A stretch of 64,000 nt of DNA. It comes from Sinorhizobium sojae CCBAU 05684 (GTDB taxonomy: Bacteria > Pseudomonadota > Alphaproteobacteria > Rhizobiales > Rhizobiaceae). The notes below the pieces were generated by a model. The model was not told the origin of the DNA and did not search any database. It was given only the letters and a program-made list of their open reading frames with translations. The position numbers were made by a program, and so were the translations under genes. This document shows, one piece after another, positions 33,220 through 41,625 of the stretch (position 1 is the stretch's first letter; every line of letters starts with the position of its first letter). Location: contig NZ_CP023068.1 in assembly GCF_002288525.1 (NCBI RefSeq), positions 992,001-1,056,000 on the forward strand. Direction: 5' to 3'.

Positions 33220-35193
33220 TTACAAGCCGAACGGGAACGTCTCTGGTACGCCCTCGTCGATGCTGTCCGGGCCGAGCGGCTTCACAGGCGTCGTCTCGTC
33301 AAACCAGACGAAGGCATCGAACTGCCGGGGCAGCGACGCGTAGGCATAGTGGCTTAGGCGTTCCGTTTCCGGCCGATAGATCACCCCGATGAAACGCTCG
33401 AGCTTCGGCCCCAGAAGGCGCTGGCGAAGTACCCGGTCGCGTGAAAAATCGAGAAGGAAGCGTCCGACTTGTGACTCGTGGAACAGTCGCTCGTAGCTCG
33501 CATCGAGCGATGGGCGGATGGGCTTCACCTCCATCTCGCTTCCCCAGTTGCTCGCGGCTGCAACCTTGCCACCATGGGTGCCGAAGCCTATCAGCGCCGT
33601 CTCGTCGGGAAATCGCTGGCGACACAGCTGCCCGATATTCAACTCATCGCGCGCCATGCCCATGTCGGTGTGGCGCCCGTCACCTATGTGCGAATTGTGA
33701 GCCCAGACGACCGCCTTGGCGTCCGGTCCGCGGGTCCGCAGGACATGCTCGAGTGTCTCGAACATGTGGGTGTCGCGCATGTTCCAAGACTCGGGACCGG
33801 CATAATACATGATGCGATAATATCGCTCGGCCGAGGCGATCAGGCGCGCATTCTGCGCCGCGTCGAGAAGCTCGTCTCCGGCCGCACGCCCGGCCTGCAA
33901 TTGCTGCTCCAGCAGGTCCTGACACTGGCTGACGACCGCCTTCTCGCAATCACGGAAGCCCTGCGACAGCGTCGCGCGACCGTAGGTCGAGGGCTCGTTC
34001 TGCCAAGGTGTCAAGCACCCGTAGCGCTCGCGCGCAACCGCTGCCGCCTCCGGGTCAGTGCTGTCGAGATATTCGAGAACCGCCGCGATCGAACCGCGCA
34101 TGTTATAGATGTCCAGTCCATAGAACCCGGTGCGGTCTGCCTCGGCCTTTCGTTGATTGTGGCCACGCAGCCACTCGACGAACTCGACGACTTCCCGATT
34201 TCGCCACATCCAGGCCGGGAAGCGCTCGAATGCGGTCTGTAGCCCGGCGGGTTGGCGCTGCCGCACATAGCGGTCGACAGCTGCCGCATCGGGCCAGTCG
34301 GCTTCGACGGCAACGATCGTGAAGCTGTGCGCCTCGATCAGCCGGCGGGTAATGGCCGCGCGGGCCCGATAGAATTCGGAAGTGCCGTGCGTGGCTTCGC
34401 CCAGAAGCACCAGGCGGCGGTCTGCGAAGCGGTCAAACAGGCAGCCGAAAGCCGGATCGTCGAAATCGGGCAGGGGCTCGGCGGCGTCGGCAATCAGTTC
34501 CGGGAGGGACATGGCGGACCGCGCCTTGGCATGCAAAACCGTCCGGTCCCTTGTCCACCCCTGCTCGCCGACGAGCGGTACGAAGCGAACGCCGCCGAGA
34601 TCCTGTTCCTCGAACCGAGTGGCATTGACGCGCGTGATCTTCATCAGGCGCTGTTCTTCGGCCGAGCCGACCGGAATGATCAGGTGACCGCCAAGATCAA
34701 GCTGCTCTTTCAGATCATACGGCACGCCCGGTCCACCGGCCGTCACGAGGATGGCGTCGAAGGGCCCGGCCTCTGGCCAGCCCGCCGTGCCGTCGCCGAT
34801 GCGCAAATCGATGTTGTCGTAACCAAGATCTGAAAACCGCTTCTGTGCCACCTTCGCCAATTCGGCATGCCGCTCAATGGTATAGACGTGCGCTGCGATC
34901 CGGCTGAGTACTGCCGCCGCATAGCCGGAGCCAGTTCCAATTTCGAGAACGATGTCGCCCGGCTGAAGCTCGGCGCGCTCGATCATCAACGCAACGATGT
35001 AGGGCTGTGAAATAGTCTGGCCGTGACCGATCGCGAGTGCAGAATCCTCGTAGGCGAACTCCTCGAAGCCGGGGTCTACAAAAGCCTCCCGCGGGACGGT
35101 TCGCATCGCTTCGAGAACATCGGGATCGCTGATCCCGCGGCGAGAGAGGTGAGACGCGATCATCCTGTCCCTGGCGCGCGAAAAGTCGACCAT
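33220..35193 (-). CDS. Protein-L-isoaspartate O-methyltransferase fused to an erythromycin-esterase domain
   Basis: A 657-aa two-domain protein. Residues 1-220 are a Pcm-type methyltransferase that repairs isoaspartyl residues: ISQPYIVALMIE and EIGTGSGYAAAVL are its signature segments. Residues about 245-640 are an erythromycin-esterase/EreA-like domain: LLGEATHGTSEFYRAR and WAHNSHIGDGRHTDMG carry conserved Glu/His residues. The combination occurs in other rhizobia to my knowledge. The ATG at 35193 follows GGAGAGAGGAGG; the frame continues to 35253. The esterase domain may hydrolyse an ester other than a macrolide. Divergent stress promoter with the 35381 gene. Confidence 0.9.
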   Translation of the reverse strand: MVDFSRARDRMIASHLSRRGISDPDVLEAMRTVPREAFVDPGFEEFAYEDSALAIGHGQTISQPYIVALMIERAELQPGDIVLEIGTGSGYAAAVLSRIAAHVYTIERHAELAKVAQKRFSDLGYDNIDLRIGDGTAGWPEAGPFDAILVTAGGPGVPYDLKEQLDLGGHLIIPVGSAEEQRLMKITRVNATRFEEQDLGGVRFVPLVGEQGWTRDRTVLHAKARSAMSLPELIADAAEPLPDFDDPAFGCLFDRFADRRLVLLGEATHGTSEFYRARAAITRRLIEAHSFTIVAVEADWPDAAAVDRYVRQRQPAGLQTAFERFPAWMWRNREVVEFVEWLRGHNQRKAEADRTGFYGLDIYNMRGSIAAVLEYLDSTDPEAAAVARERYGCLTPWQNEPSTYGRATLSQGFRDCEKAVVSQCQDLLEQQLQAGRAAGDELLDAAQNARLIASAERYYRIMYYAGPESWNMRDTHMFETLEHVLRTRGPDAKAVVWAHNSHIGDGRHTDMGMARDELNIGQLCRQRFPDETALIGFGTHGGKVAAASNWGSEMEVKPIRPSLDASYERLFHESQVGRFLLDFSRDRVLRQRLLGPKLERFIGVIYRPETERLSHYAYASLPRQFDAFVWFDETTPVKPLGPDSIDEGVPETFPFGL

Positions 35194-35267
35194 GTCGAAC
35201 GGCCTCCTCTCTCCGGTTGGGTGTTCTTGAAGGAGCCCGGGCTCCAGTGGCACGGGGTTGCCGCTCC

Positions 35268-35292
35268 GGAACTACGAAGGGGCTGCATTGTT
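35268..35292 (+). promoter_or_regulatory. RpoE2/EcfG-type promoter, plus-strand half of a symmetric divergent pair
   Basis: GGAAC (35268-35272), 18 nt, TT (35291-35292), about 90 nt before the ATG at 35381. Confidence 0.6.
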
Positions 35293-35294
35293 CC
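35270..35294 (-). promoter_or_regulatory. RpoE2/EcfG-type promoter for the Pcm/esterase gene
   Basis: GGAAC (35294-35290), 18 nt, TT (35271-35270) on the minus strand, 77 nt before the ATG at 35193. It overlaps the plus-strand site nearly completely. Confidence 0.65.
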
Positions 35295-35380
35295 CGTTCG
35301 GCGCGCCTAAGGGACGGAAAGGAGATGGAACCTGCCCCTGTCCCTGACGTTGTTTCAACGAGAACCGCGAGGAGGGCGAA

Positions 35381-35638
35381 ATGGCCACGCGAAAAGAACC
35401 GCAAAGTTCCAAAACGAAGGAGCCGCGAAAATCCACAATTCCCATGGGAAACCACGTCGAGAGCGACAGTGATTTGCATCCAAGATCCAAGGCACCGCCG
35501 CTAGAACCGGAGGAGTTGATGAAGCAACGAGCGGCGCGCGAGGTGGCACGCGCAAAGAGAGATCAATCCCTCGTCGACACCGACCTGGAGGACGCGGACC
35601 AGCGTTTCCCTCTGCCGAACATGAAAGAGCAGAAATGA
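35381..35638 (+). CDS. Hypothetical 85-aa hydrophilic protein
   Basis: Lys/Glu-rich and probably disordered, starting MATRKEPQSSKTKEPRKST. GAGGAGGG precedes the ATG. Followed after 25 nt by the 65-aa gene, so likely the first gene of a small operon. Possibly a DNA- or RNA-binding stress protein by composition; this is inference. Confidence 0.72.
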   Translation: MATRKEPQSSKTKEPRKSTIPMGNHVESDSDLHPRSKAPPLEPEELMKQRAAREVARAKRDQSLVDTDLEDADQRFPLPNMKEQK

Positions 35639-35663
35639 CGCGAGCAACGCGAGGAGAAGAGTC

Positions 35664-35861
35664 ATGAAGAAAAAACCAAAACCCGGAGCGCCGGGCACGA
35701 CGGAACAATGGCCGAGATGGGAGGGGCCGAAAGAAACACGGCCCCGAGGATACCTGCCCGCCAAAGACGATCCAGAAAAGGACAGGGACGCTGTAGGCGA
35801 AAATCTGAAGGATCCCCACCGGGGCAAAGTGAGCGACGCTCTCAAGCAAAAAGGCGATTGA
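35664..35861 (+). CDS. Hypothetical 65-aa hydrophilic protein
   Basis: Short, charged, Pro- and Lys-rich protein (MKKKPKPGAPGTTEQWPRWE at the start). GAGGAGAAG lies before the ATG. Probably co-transcribed with the preceding gene. Function unknown. Confidence 0.68.
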   Translation: MKKKPKPGAPGTTEQWPRWEGPKETRPRGYLPAKDDPEKDRDAVGENLKDPHRGKVSDALKQKGD

Positions 35862-35933
35862 GGAAAGGTCCGTTTCCCGCCGATGCCGTCGATTTCATCA
35901 GGGGCATGGGCAAGCAAATCGTCGCCGAATTGC

Positions 35934-35958
35934 GGAACCGAGCGGCGCAGCGGCGGTT
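35934..35958 (+). promoter_or_regulatory. RpoE2/EcfG-type promoter for the BON-domain gene
   Basis: GGAAC (35934-35938), 18 nt, TT (35957-35958), 40 nt before the ATG at 35998. Confidence 0.7.
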
Positions 35959-35997
35959 TGGGTGTGGAGTGGATCCAACCTTGAAAGGAGAGAAGGA

Positions 35998-36726
35998 ATG
36001 GCTAGCAGGAAGGAATGGAGGCGCAACGATCCCGCAGGGCGTAGCCGTAGGGACTGGTATGGCGCACCCAATGACGAAGAGAGAGGCAGAGGCCGCCGGT
36101 TCGAAGAGACTGGCGCGCGGGGGGCGGAGTGGGAGAACTCGGAGTATTTTCCGGATGCCGAGCCGGGTCGAGCCGGCCCCTACCGCAGATGGGGCGACGA
36201 CTATGAGCGCGGAGACCGGGAGCGCGCCTTCCGCGACTATTACGGGCCCGGCTTCGGCTATCGCGGCGGCTATTACCCGAGCGGCGATTATTACCCCAGT
36301 TACGGCTACGCCCGACGCTACCCCTATCGCGACTATGATCGGGATCGGGTCTACGGAGAACGTGGGTTCATGGAACGCGCCAGCGACGAGGTCGCTTCCT
36401 GGTTCGGCGATGAGGATGCCGAGCGCAGGCGCAGGATGGACGAATATCGTGGTAAGGGACCCAAGGGTTATACCCGTTCCGACAGCCGCATCCAGGAAGA
36501 TGTCAGCGATCGGCTGAGCGATGATGGGGCGCTCGACGCATCGGATATCGAGGTGTCGGTGTCCAATGGCGAGGTGCAACTCAGTGGCTTCGTCGATTCG
36601 AAATGGGCAAAGCGCAGAGCAGAGGACTGCGCCGAGGACGTCTCCGGCGTAACCAATGTTCAGAACAATATCCGCGTTCGGGCAGAGAGCTCATCCGGAT
36701 GGAGTAGCACTGCAAGCGAGACCTAA
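35998..36726 (+). CDS. BON-domain protein with a Tyr/Gly/Arg-rich low-complexity region
   Basis: A 242-aa protein. Residues about 1-60 are charged and polar, about 75-125 form a Tyr/Gly/Arg/Asp-rich region (FGYRGGYYPSGDYYPSYGYA), and about 160-230 form a BON domain (RIQEDVSDRLSDD, then EVSVSNGEVQLSGFV). BON domains are linked to osmotic-shock protection and phospholipid binding. No signal peptide is visible, so a cytoplasmic or membrane-peripheral place is likely. AAAGGAGAGAAGG precedes the ATG. The frame is open back to 35962 but promoter placement favours 35998. Confidence 0.88.
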   Translation: MASRKEWRRNDPAGRSRRDWYGAPNDEERGRGRRFEETGARGAEWENSEYFPDAEPGRAGPYRRWGDDYERGDRERAFRDYYGPGFGYRGGYYPSGDYYPSYGYARRYPYRDYDRDRVYGERGFMERASDEVASWFGDEDAERRRRMDEYRGKGPKGYTRSDSRIQEDVSDRLSDDGALDASDIEVSVSNGEVQLSGFVDSKWAKRRAEDCAEDVSGVTNVQNNIRVRAESSSGWSSTASET

Positions 36727-36780
36727 GCAAATATTTGCGTTGGCCGTCCCGCCCCGCTTGGCTATATCCGACGGGCGCCT

Positions 36781-37902
36781 TCATTGGCGCCGGTCGCGCT
36801 GTTCCCGGGAACGACTTGCGCGGGAGAGGAAGGCCAGCATGCGTGCCTCCTCCGCACGCAGTTCCGGCATCGCCCGGCTGCGCGCCTGCAATGGCCTGGC
36901 CGAGGAAGCGGAACCGTTGCCGGCCAAGGCGATGATGTCCGGATGGATGTAGCTCTTGCGGCAGATCGCGGGCGTATTGCAAAGGACGGCAGCCGCAGCC
37001 TCGCTCATCTCTTTTACCGTCGGCCGCCGATTTTCCTCCTCCATCGCCGCCCGTGCCGCCGCGAAGGCCGCCACGCTGCCTGCCCAGGTGCGGAACGTCT
37101 TCGCTGACACTGCGAAGCCGGCGACCTCCGCCAGGTAGCGGTTGAGACGACCGGAGTCTACCGCCCGCACTGTGTGACTCTCGTCCTTCCACACGAACAG
37201 CTGGCGACCAGGCAAATCTGCAATCTCCTCGAGCAGCCGCTGCAGTTTGGGCCGGCGCAGCCGCCGCCTCACGCGCTTGCCACCCTTTGCGATGAAATTC
37301 AATTCGATGTACTCGCTCCGAAGCTTGACGTGCCGCTTTAGTAGCGTCGTCGCGCCATAGGTCCCGTTTTCTTCGACATAGGTGCGGTTGCCCGTTCGCA
37401 AATGCGCTTCGTCGAGCAGTGCCACCATGGCTGCCAGCACGGTCCTGATGCTTTCCGACTGACCGTCCATGTGACGCCGTACCGTCCGCCTTATTCGGGG
37501 TAGTGCCTTCCCGAAGGGGATCAGTTGCGCGAACTTGTTGGCACTTCTCAGTGTTTGCCAAGCTTGGTGGTAGCGATATTGCTTGCGTCCGCGTGCATCG
37601 TAGCCGGTCGCTTGCAGGTAACCGTTGTCATCAAGACATATCCAGACATTCTCGTAGGCTGGCGGCAAGCCCAGGGATGCGACCCTGGCCTTTGTTGCAG
37701 GGTCGGACACGATCGAACCATCTGGCATTCTATAGACAAAGCCCTTGCCGCAGCGTCGCCTGGTGATGCCCGGCTCGCAATCGCTGACGAAAACGAGATC
37801 TGCTGCGGACAGCCCCTGCCGATTCGGAACGAGCGGCTTCCCGGCTGGGCTGGGCCGCCGATCTCTGCTCTTCTTCGGCCTTACATCGAGTTGCAATTGC
37901 AT
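36781..37902 (-). CDS. DNA topoisomerase IB (poxvirus-like)
   Basis: A 373-aa bacterial type IB topoisomerase, which relaxes supercoils through a 3'-phosphotyrosine. Seen: VYRMPDGSIVSDPATKARV and LPPAYENVWIC of the N-terminal domain, RTYVEENGTYGATTLLKRHV, and KTFRTWAGSVAA with the catalytic Arg, followed by ICRKSYIHPDII holding the probable active-site Tyr. ATG at 37902 chosen as the last start before the N-terminal domain; its ribosome site is weak, and a longer form starting before 38034 cannot be excluded. The basic C-terminal tail (about 50 residues) is usual. Bacterial topoisomerase IB genes sit with stress genes in other alphaproteobacteria. Confidence 0.92.
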   Translation of the reverse strand: MQLQLDVRPKKSRDRRPSPAGKPLVPNRQGLSAADLVFVSDCEPGITRRRCGKGFVYRMPDGSIVSDPATKARVASLGLPPAYENVWICLDDNGYLQATGYDARGRKQYRYHQAWQTLRSANKFAQLIPFGKALPRIRRTVRRHMDGQSESIRTVLAAMVALLDEAHLRTGNRTYVEENGTYGATTLLKRHVKLRSEYIELNFIAKGGKRVRRRLRRPKLQRLLEEIADLPGRQLFVWKDESHTVRAVDSGRLNRYLAEVAGFAVSAKTFRTWAGSVAAFAAARAAMEEENRRPTVKEMSEAAAAVLCNTPAICRKSYIHPDIIALAGNGSASSARPLQARSRAMPELRAEEARMLAFLSRASRSREQRDRRQ

Positions 37903-38035
37903 CCGCTTTGTCTTTCTTACGCGCCTTAGTCCGTATCGCAAATAACGCCGTGCTGCCCCATCAGGTCCCTCGGCAGGCACCGAAATTGCTGGCGCCGCCA
38001 CGCAAGCGCAGGTCCAACCGGCGCTGAGGCAAGGG

Positions 38036-38060
38036 GGAACATATTCAGACGCAGGTTGTT
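38036..38060 (+). promoter_or_regulatory. RpoE2/EcfG-type promoter for the 38094 dehydrogenase, plus-strand half of a divergent pair
   Basis: GGAAC (38036-38040), 18 nt, TT (38059-38060), 34 nt before the ATG at 38094. Confidence 0.7.
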
Positions 38061-38062
38061 CC
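38038..38062 (-). promoter_or_regulatory. RpoE2/EcfG-type promoter for topoisomerase IB
   Basis: GGAAC (38062-38058), 18 nt, TT (38039-38038) on the minus strand, about 135 nt before the topoisomerase ATG at 37902. Confidence 0.62.
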
Positions 38063-38093
38063 TCCGGCACTGGCTGGAGACGGGAGAGCTGCG

Positions 38094-39083
38094 ATGAGAA
38101 AATCTCTGAAGGACGCTGTGGTCGTCATCACAGGTGCCTCCTCTGGTGTCGGACAGGCAACGGCCGAGGAATTCGCACGTCGCGGGTCGAACCTGGTGCT
38201 TGCCGCGCGCGACGCGGCGGCACTACAAAGTGTGGCCAAGGCCTGTCGCGCACTCGGCGCGGAGGTTTTGGTTGCGCCGACCGATGTCACCGATGCCGAG
38301 GCCGTCAAAGAACTCGCGAGAAAGGCGATGAGCTTCGGCAGGATCGATATCTGGTTCAGCAATGTCGGTGTCGGTGCGGTCGGGCGATTTGAAGACACAC
38401 CGATCGAAGCGCATGAGCGCGTCGTGCGCACGAACCTCATCGGCCACTTCAACGATGCACATGCGGTCATACCGATTTTCCTGAAGCAGGGCCACGGCAC
38501 CTTCATCAACATGATTTCGATCGGTGGCTTCGCCTCGACGCCGTTTGCGACCGCCTATAGCGCCAGCAAGTTCGGTTTGAGGGGCTTTTCCGAAGCGCTG
38601 CGAGCCGAACTCGCCGATCAACCGGATATCCACGTCTGTGACGTCTACCCCACGTTCCTGGACACGCCTGGCGTCGCACACGGTGCGAACTACACCGGAC
38701 GCCGGTTGACTGTGCCTCCTCTCGTCTACGATGCGCGCCGTGTTGCGCGTGCCGTCGTGCGTCTTGCTCAGCGTCCCCGTCCCTCCGTCACCGTTGGCAT
38801 AATTGCCGATCTGACGCGCTTGGCGCATTTTCTTGCCCCCAACACGACGTCGCGGCTGATCGCCCGCCTGACGGCGATATATCTGAGAACGGCGCCGCGG
38901 GCGGAGAAAAGCAACGGTAACCTGTTCCGTCCTCCTGCGCAGCCGGGTGGTGTCGACGGAGGGTGGCGATCGAAGCGCCGGGTGCCGGTTGCTGCCATCG
39001 CTGTCGCCGCAGTCGCGGGCTTGGCGCTTGCGGTCGCGATCCGAAGCGTGCCGCGTAGATCGTATCGGGACAGATGGTACTGA
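38094..39083 (+). CDS. Short-chain dehydrogenase with C-terminal membrane anchor
   Basis: A 329-aa SDR. VVITGASSGVGQA (residues 10-22) binds NAD(P), NMISIGGFAS gives the catalytic Ser, and YSASKFGLRGF has the Tyr-x-x-x-Lys pair. About 80 residues after the domain end in a hydrophobic helix (VAAIAVAAVAGLALAVAIRS) and a short basic tail, so it is probably a tail-anchored membrane protein. This layout is common in stress-induced rhizobial SDRs. GGGAGA precedes the ATG. Substrate unknown. Confidence 0.88.
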   Translation: MRKSLKDAVVVITGASSGVGQATAEEFARRGSNLVLAARDAAALQSVAKACRALGAEVLVAPTDVTDAEAVKELARKAMSFGRIDIWFSNVGVGAVGRFEDTPIEAHERVVRTNLIGHFNDAHAVIPIFLKQGHGTFINMISIGGFASTPFATAYSASKFGLRGFSEALRAELADQPDIHVCDVYPTFLDTPGVAHGANYTGRRLTVPPLVYDARRVARAVVRLAQRPRPSVTVGIIADLTRLAHFLAPNTTSRLIARLTAIYLRTAPRAEKSNGNLFRPPAQPGGVDGGWRSKRRVPVAAIAVAAVAGLALAVAIRSVPRRSYRDRWY

Positions 39084-39137
39084 GCGGTCCGCGCGGAAGG
39101 CCGTTTCACAGAGGGCGTAAACGGCTATTCTCAAGGG

Positions 39138-39383
39138 TCAATGGAGCGTTCTGGACTTGTCGCGCAGGGCTGCTTCGGGCTCCTGAGCGATGTTGCGACT
39201 ACAGGCCGTAGCAAGAACGTATTGTTCGACCAGTTCCATCAGCGCCAAAGCGATCTCCTCCCACGACCACCCGGCGCTTTCCGCCCACTTGGTCAAGGAT
39301 TCAAACTCGTAATTCAGTGCCCGTTCGCATTCGCGCTGGCGCTCAACTCTTTCTTCAAGAGCATCTGATGTGATCTTGGTCAT
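39138..39383 (-). CDS. Hypothetical 81-aa protein, stress-regulated, possibly leaderless
   Basis: Helical acidic protein with WAESAGWSWEEIALALMELV in the middle. No family recognised. The GGAAC-type promoter ends at 39392, only 9 nt before the ATG at 39383, so the transcript would start at or near the ATG unless another promoter is used. Confidence 0.65.
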   Translation of the reverse strand: MTKITSDALEERVERQRECERALNYEFESLTKWAESAGWSWEEIALALMELVEQYVLATACSRNIAQEPEAALRDKSRTLH

Positions 39384-39391
39384 GACAAAGC

Positions 39392-39416
39392 AACTCCGGA
39401 ACGAGGCGAAGGTTCC
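39392..39416 (-). promoter_or_regulatory. RpoE2/EcfG-type promoter close to the 39383 start
   Basis: GGAAC (39416-39412), 18 nt, TT (39393-39392) on the minus strand. Confidence 0.55.
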
Positions 39417-39487
39417 GGTGTAAAATTGTCAATATCATCAAGAATAATCTTTAAGGGAGAGGCATCGACTTTCGTCGGTCGGCGGGA

Positions 39488-39507
39488 CCCCGGCGATGCC
39501 GCCGGGG
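39488..39507. terminator. GC-rich stem-loop
   Basis: CCCCGGC (39488-39494) pairs with GCCGGGG (39501-39507) across a 6-nt loop, 54 nt downstream of the CsbD stop. No T-run follows directly on the minus strand; a T5 run lies 25 nt further on the plus strand. Confidence 0.4.
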
Positions 39508-39560
39508 CGTCTCGTGATTAAGTTTTTCAGGGATCTCAGCCCTGTTGAGCAGCCAGGTCA

Positions 39561-40354
<794 letters not shown>

Positions 40355-40406
40355 TGGCTGCTATTTCCGACGTTCTCTGAGGGTTTGGAGAATATCCGGC
40401 CTCTCA

Positions 40407-40431
40407 GGAACCAAAATGCTACACAGGCATT
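40407..40431 (+). promoter_or_regulatory. RpoE2/EcfG-type promoter for the ECF sigma gene (autoregulation)
   Basis: GGAAC (40407-40411), 18 nt, TT (40430-40431), 52 nt before the ATG of the sigma gene. It implies control by itself or by a paralogue. Confidence 0.7.
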
Positions 40432-40482
40432 TTCCCTCGCGTTACCGAAAAATTTCTCTCGGGCAGAAGGACAATAGTCGAT

Positions 40483-41004
40483 ATGCCTGCCATTATCAGC
40501 GAAGCGCGTCAGCGGTCATCACCAGTAGAAGAACAGGTCGTTGATCTGATACCGGCATTGCGAGCATTCGCGCGGACGTTCACATCGGCGTCCTATGAAG
40601 CGGATGATCTTGTACAGGAAACCTTGCTGCGGGCACTGCGGAGCATCGACCAATTCGAGCCTGGTACGAGTCTCAAGTCTTGGCTTTTCACGATTATGCG
40701 GAATGTGTTCCGCACGCAATACAAGCTTCGAAAGCGGGAAGGTCCCGGAGCGACCGATTCCGCGGAGCTATCCATTCCCGCGGGGCCCGCCCAGGAATGG
40801 TCGGTCCTCAATGGCGAGCTTCGCCAGGCCCTAGGATTGCTGACGCCGGAGCATCGCGAGGTCCTTGTCCTGGTGGCCGGATTCGGGATGAGCTACAAGG
40901 AAGCCGCCGACATCTGCGATTGTGCGATCGGAACGATTAAGAGCCGTCTCAATCGGGCGCGGGAAGAACTGGTAACCACGATGAACGGCAATCCCCTGAA
41001 CTGA
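40483..41004 (+). CDS. EcfG-type ECF sigma factor (general stress response)
   Basis: A 173-aa group 4 sigma factor. Region 2 shows SYEADDLVQETLLRALRSI and FEPGTSLKSWLFTIMRNVF, both close to EcfG/RpoE2 proteins, and region 4 shows GMSYKEAADICDCAIGTIKS with SRLNRAREEL. EcfG-type sigma factors drive GGAAC-N18/19-TT promoters and are held by NepR, which PhyR releases. No phyR or histidine kinase partner is beside it. A GGAAC promoter precedes it. The convergent 50-aa gene downstream looks like NepR. It is likely one of several EcfG paralogues, not necessarily the main one. Confidence 0.9.
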   Translation: MPAIISEARQRSSPVEEQVVDLIPALRAFARTFTSASYEADDLVQETLLRALRSIDQFEPGTSLKSWLFTIMRNVFRTQYKLRKREGPGATDSAELSIPAGPAQEWSVLNGELRQALGLLTPEHREVLVLVAGFGMSYKEAADICDCAIGTIKSRLNRAREELVTTMNGNPLN

Positions 41005-41025
41005 TGGCAGATCTAAACGCACAAA

Positions 41026-41178
41026 TTACTTCGTCCGCGCGTTAAGGGCCTTCTGCAACCGTTGGGCCAACTCCAGAAGCCGCTCCGGCACAGCCTCCCT
41101 TTGGATTTCTTCCATCAACAGCGTGATCTGCTCGTCGATGGCCCTGTCTCCAACCGCTGGGACTTTCGTTCCACTCAT
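41026..41178 (-). CDS. NepR-like small anti-sigma candidate
   Basis: A 50-aa protein whose residues about 14-45 (AIDEQITLLMEEIQRE then AVPERLLELAQRLQKAL) follow the NepR pattern I remember: Ile-x-x-x-Leu, an acidic helix, then E-x-VP-E/D-R-L-x-x-L-x-x-x-L. The ATG at 41178 has AAGGA 7 nt upstream. It is convergent with the EcfG gene, 22 nt apart, rather than upstream of it as is usual for nepR. It could instead be an unrelated helical protein. Confidence 0.6.
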   Translation of the reverse strand: MSGTKVPAVGDRAIDEQITLLMEEIQREAVPERLLELAQRLQKALNARTK

Positions 41179-41275
41179 CCGCATTTCCTTATCCATGGCA
41201 GGACCAGATAAAATATCATTGATCGGCCTCTGTAAATTCCAAAAAGGCCGATAAATGAGCGCGGTCTCGTATGGT

Positions 41276-41464
41276 TCAGGATTTCGAAGCGTGTTGCGGT
41301 TTGCCTTTGCGCTTCGTCGAAGCGAGTTTCTCGAGCTCCTTTTCCGACATAGATTCAACCATTTCCTTCGAAGCGCCCTTGAGTTCGCTTTTCTTTTTTT
41401 CGCCACGCTTGGCGGCAAGGGCAGCGCCGGCAGCCATTTGTTGCGCCTTCGATTTCGCAGGCAT
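41276..41464 (-). CDS. DUF3008 family small basic protein
   Basis: A 62-aa protein beginning MPAKSKAQQMAAGAALAAKR and continuing with EKKKSELKGASKEMVESMS, the standard DUF3008 pattern. Lys/Ala-rich and likely nucleic-acid-associated, but function is unknown. The ATG at 41464 is the family start; the frame upstream to 41593 is not similar to the family. Stress promoter 38 nt upstream. Confidence 0.9.
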   Translation of the reverse strand: MPAKSKAQQMAAGAALAAKRGEKKKSELKGASKEMVESMSEKELEKLASTKRKGKPQHASKS

Positions 41465-41501
41465 TGCTCTTCTCCTTTGCATGCTGCGGGAGCGGCAATG
41501 G

Positions 41502-41526
41502 AACCGGCCAACAGTGATTATGTTCC
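41502..41526 (-). promoter_or_regulatory. RpoE2/EcfG-type promoter for DUF3008
   Basis: GGAAC (41526-41522), 18 nt, TT (41503-41502) on the minus strand. Confidence 0.7.
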
Positions 41527-41625
41527 GCACAATTTGTTGGGGTGATGGATTAAATGATTCGCCACCGGGCCCGTGAAGGGGGGCGCCCCGCATGGCGTCA
41601 GGGTCGTGAGAGAGTCCGGGCAGCG

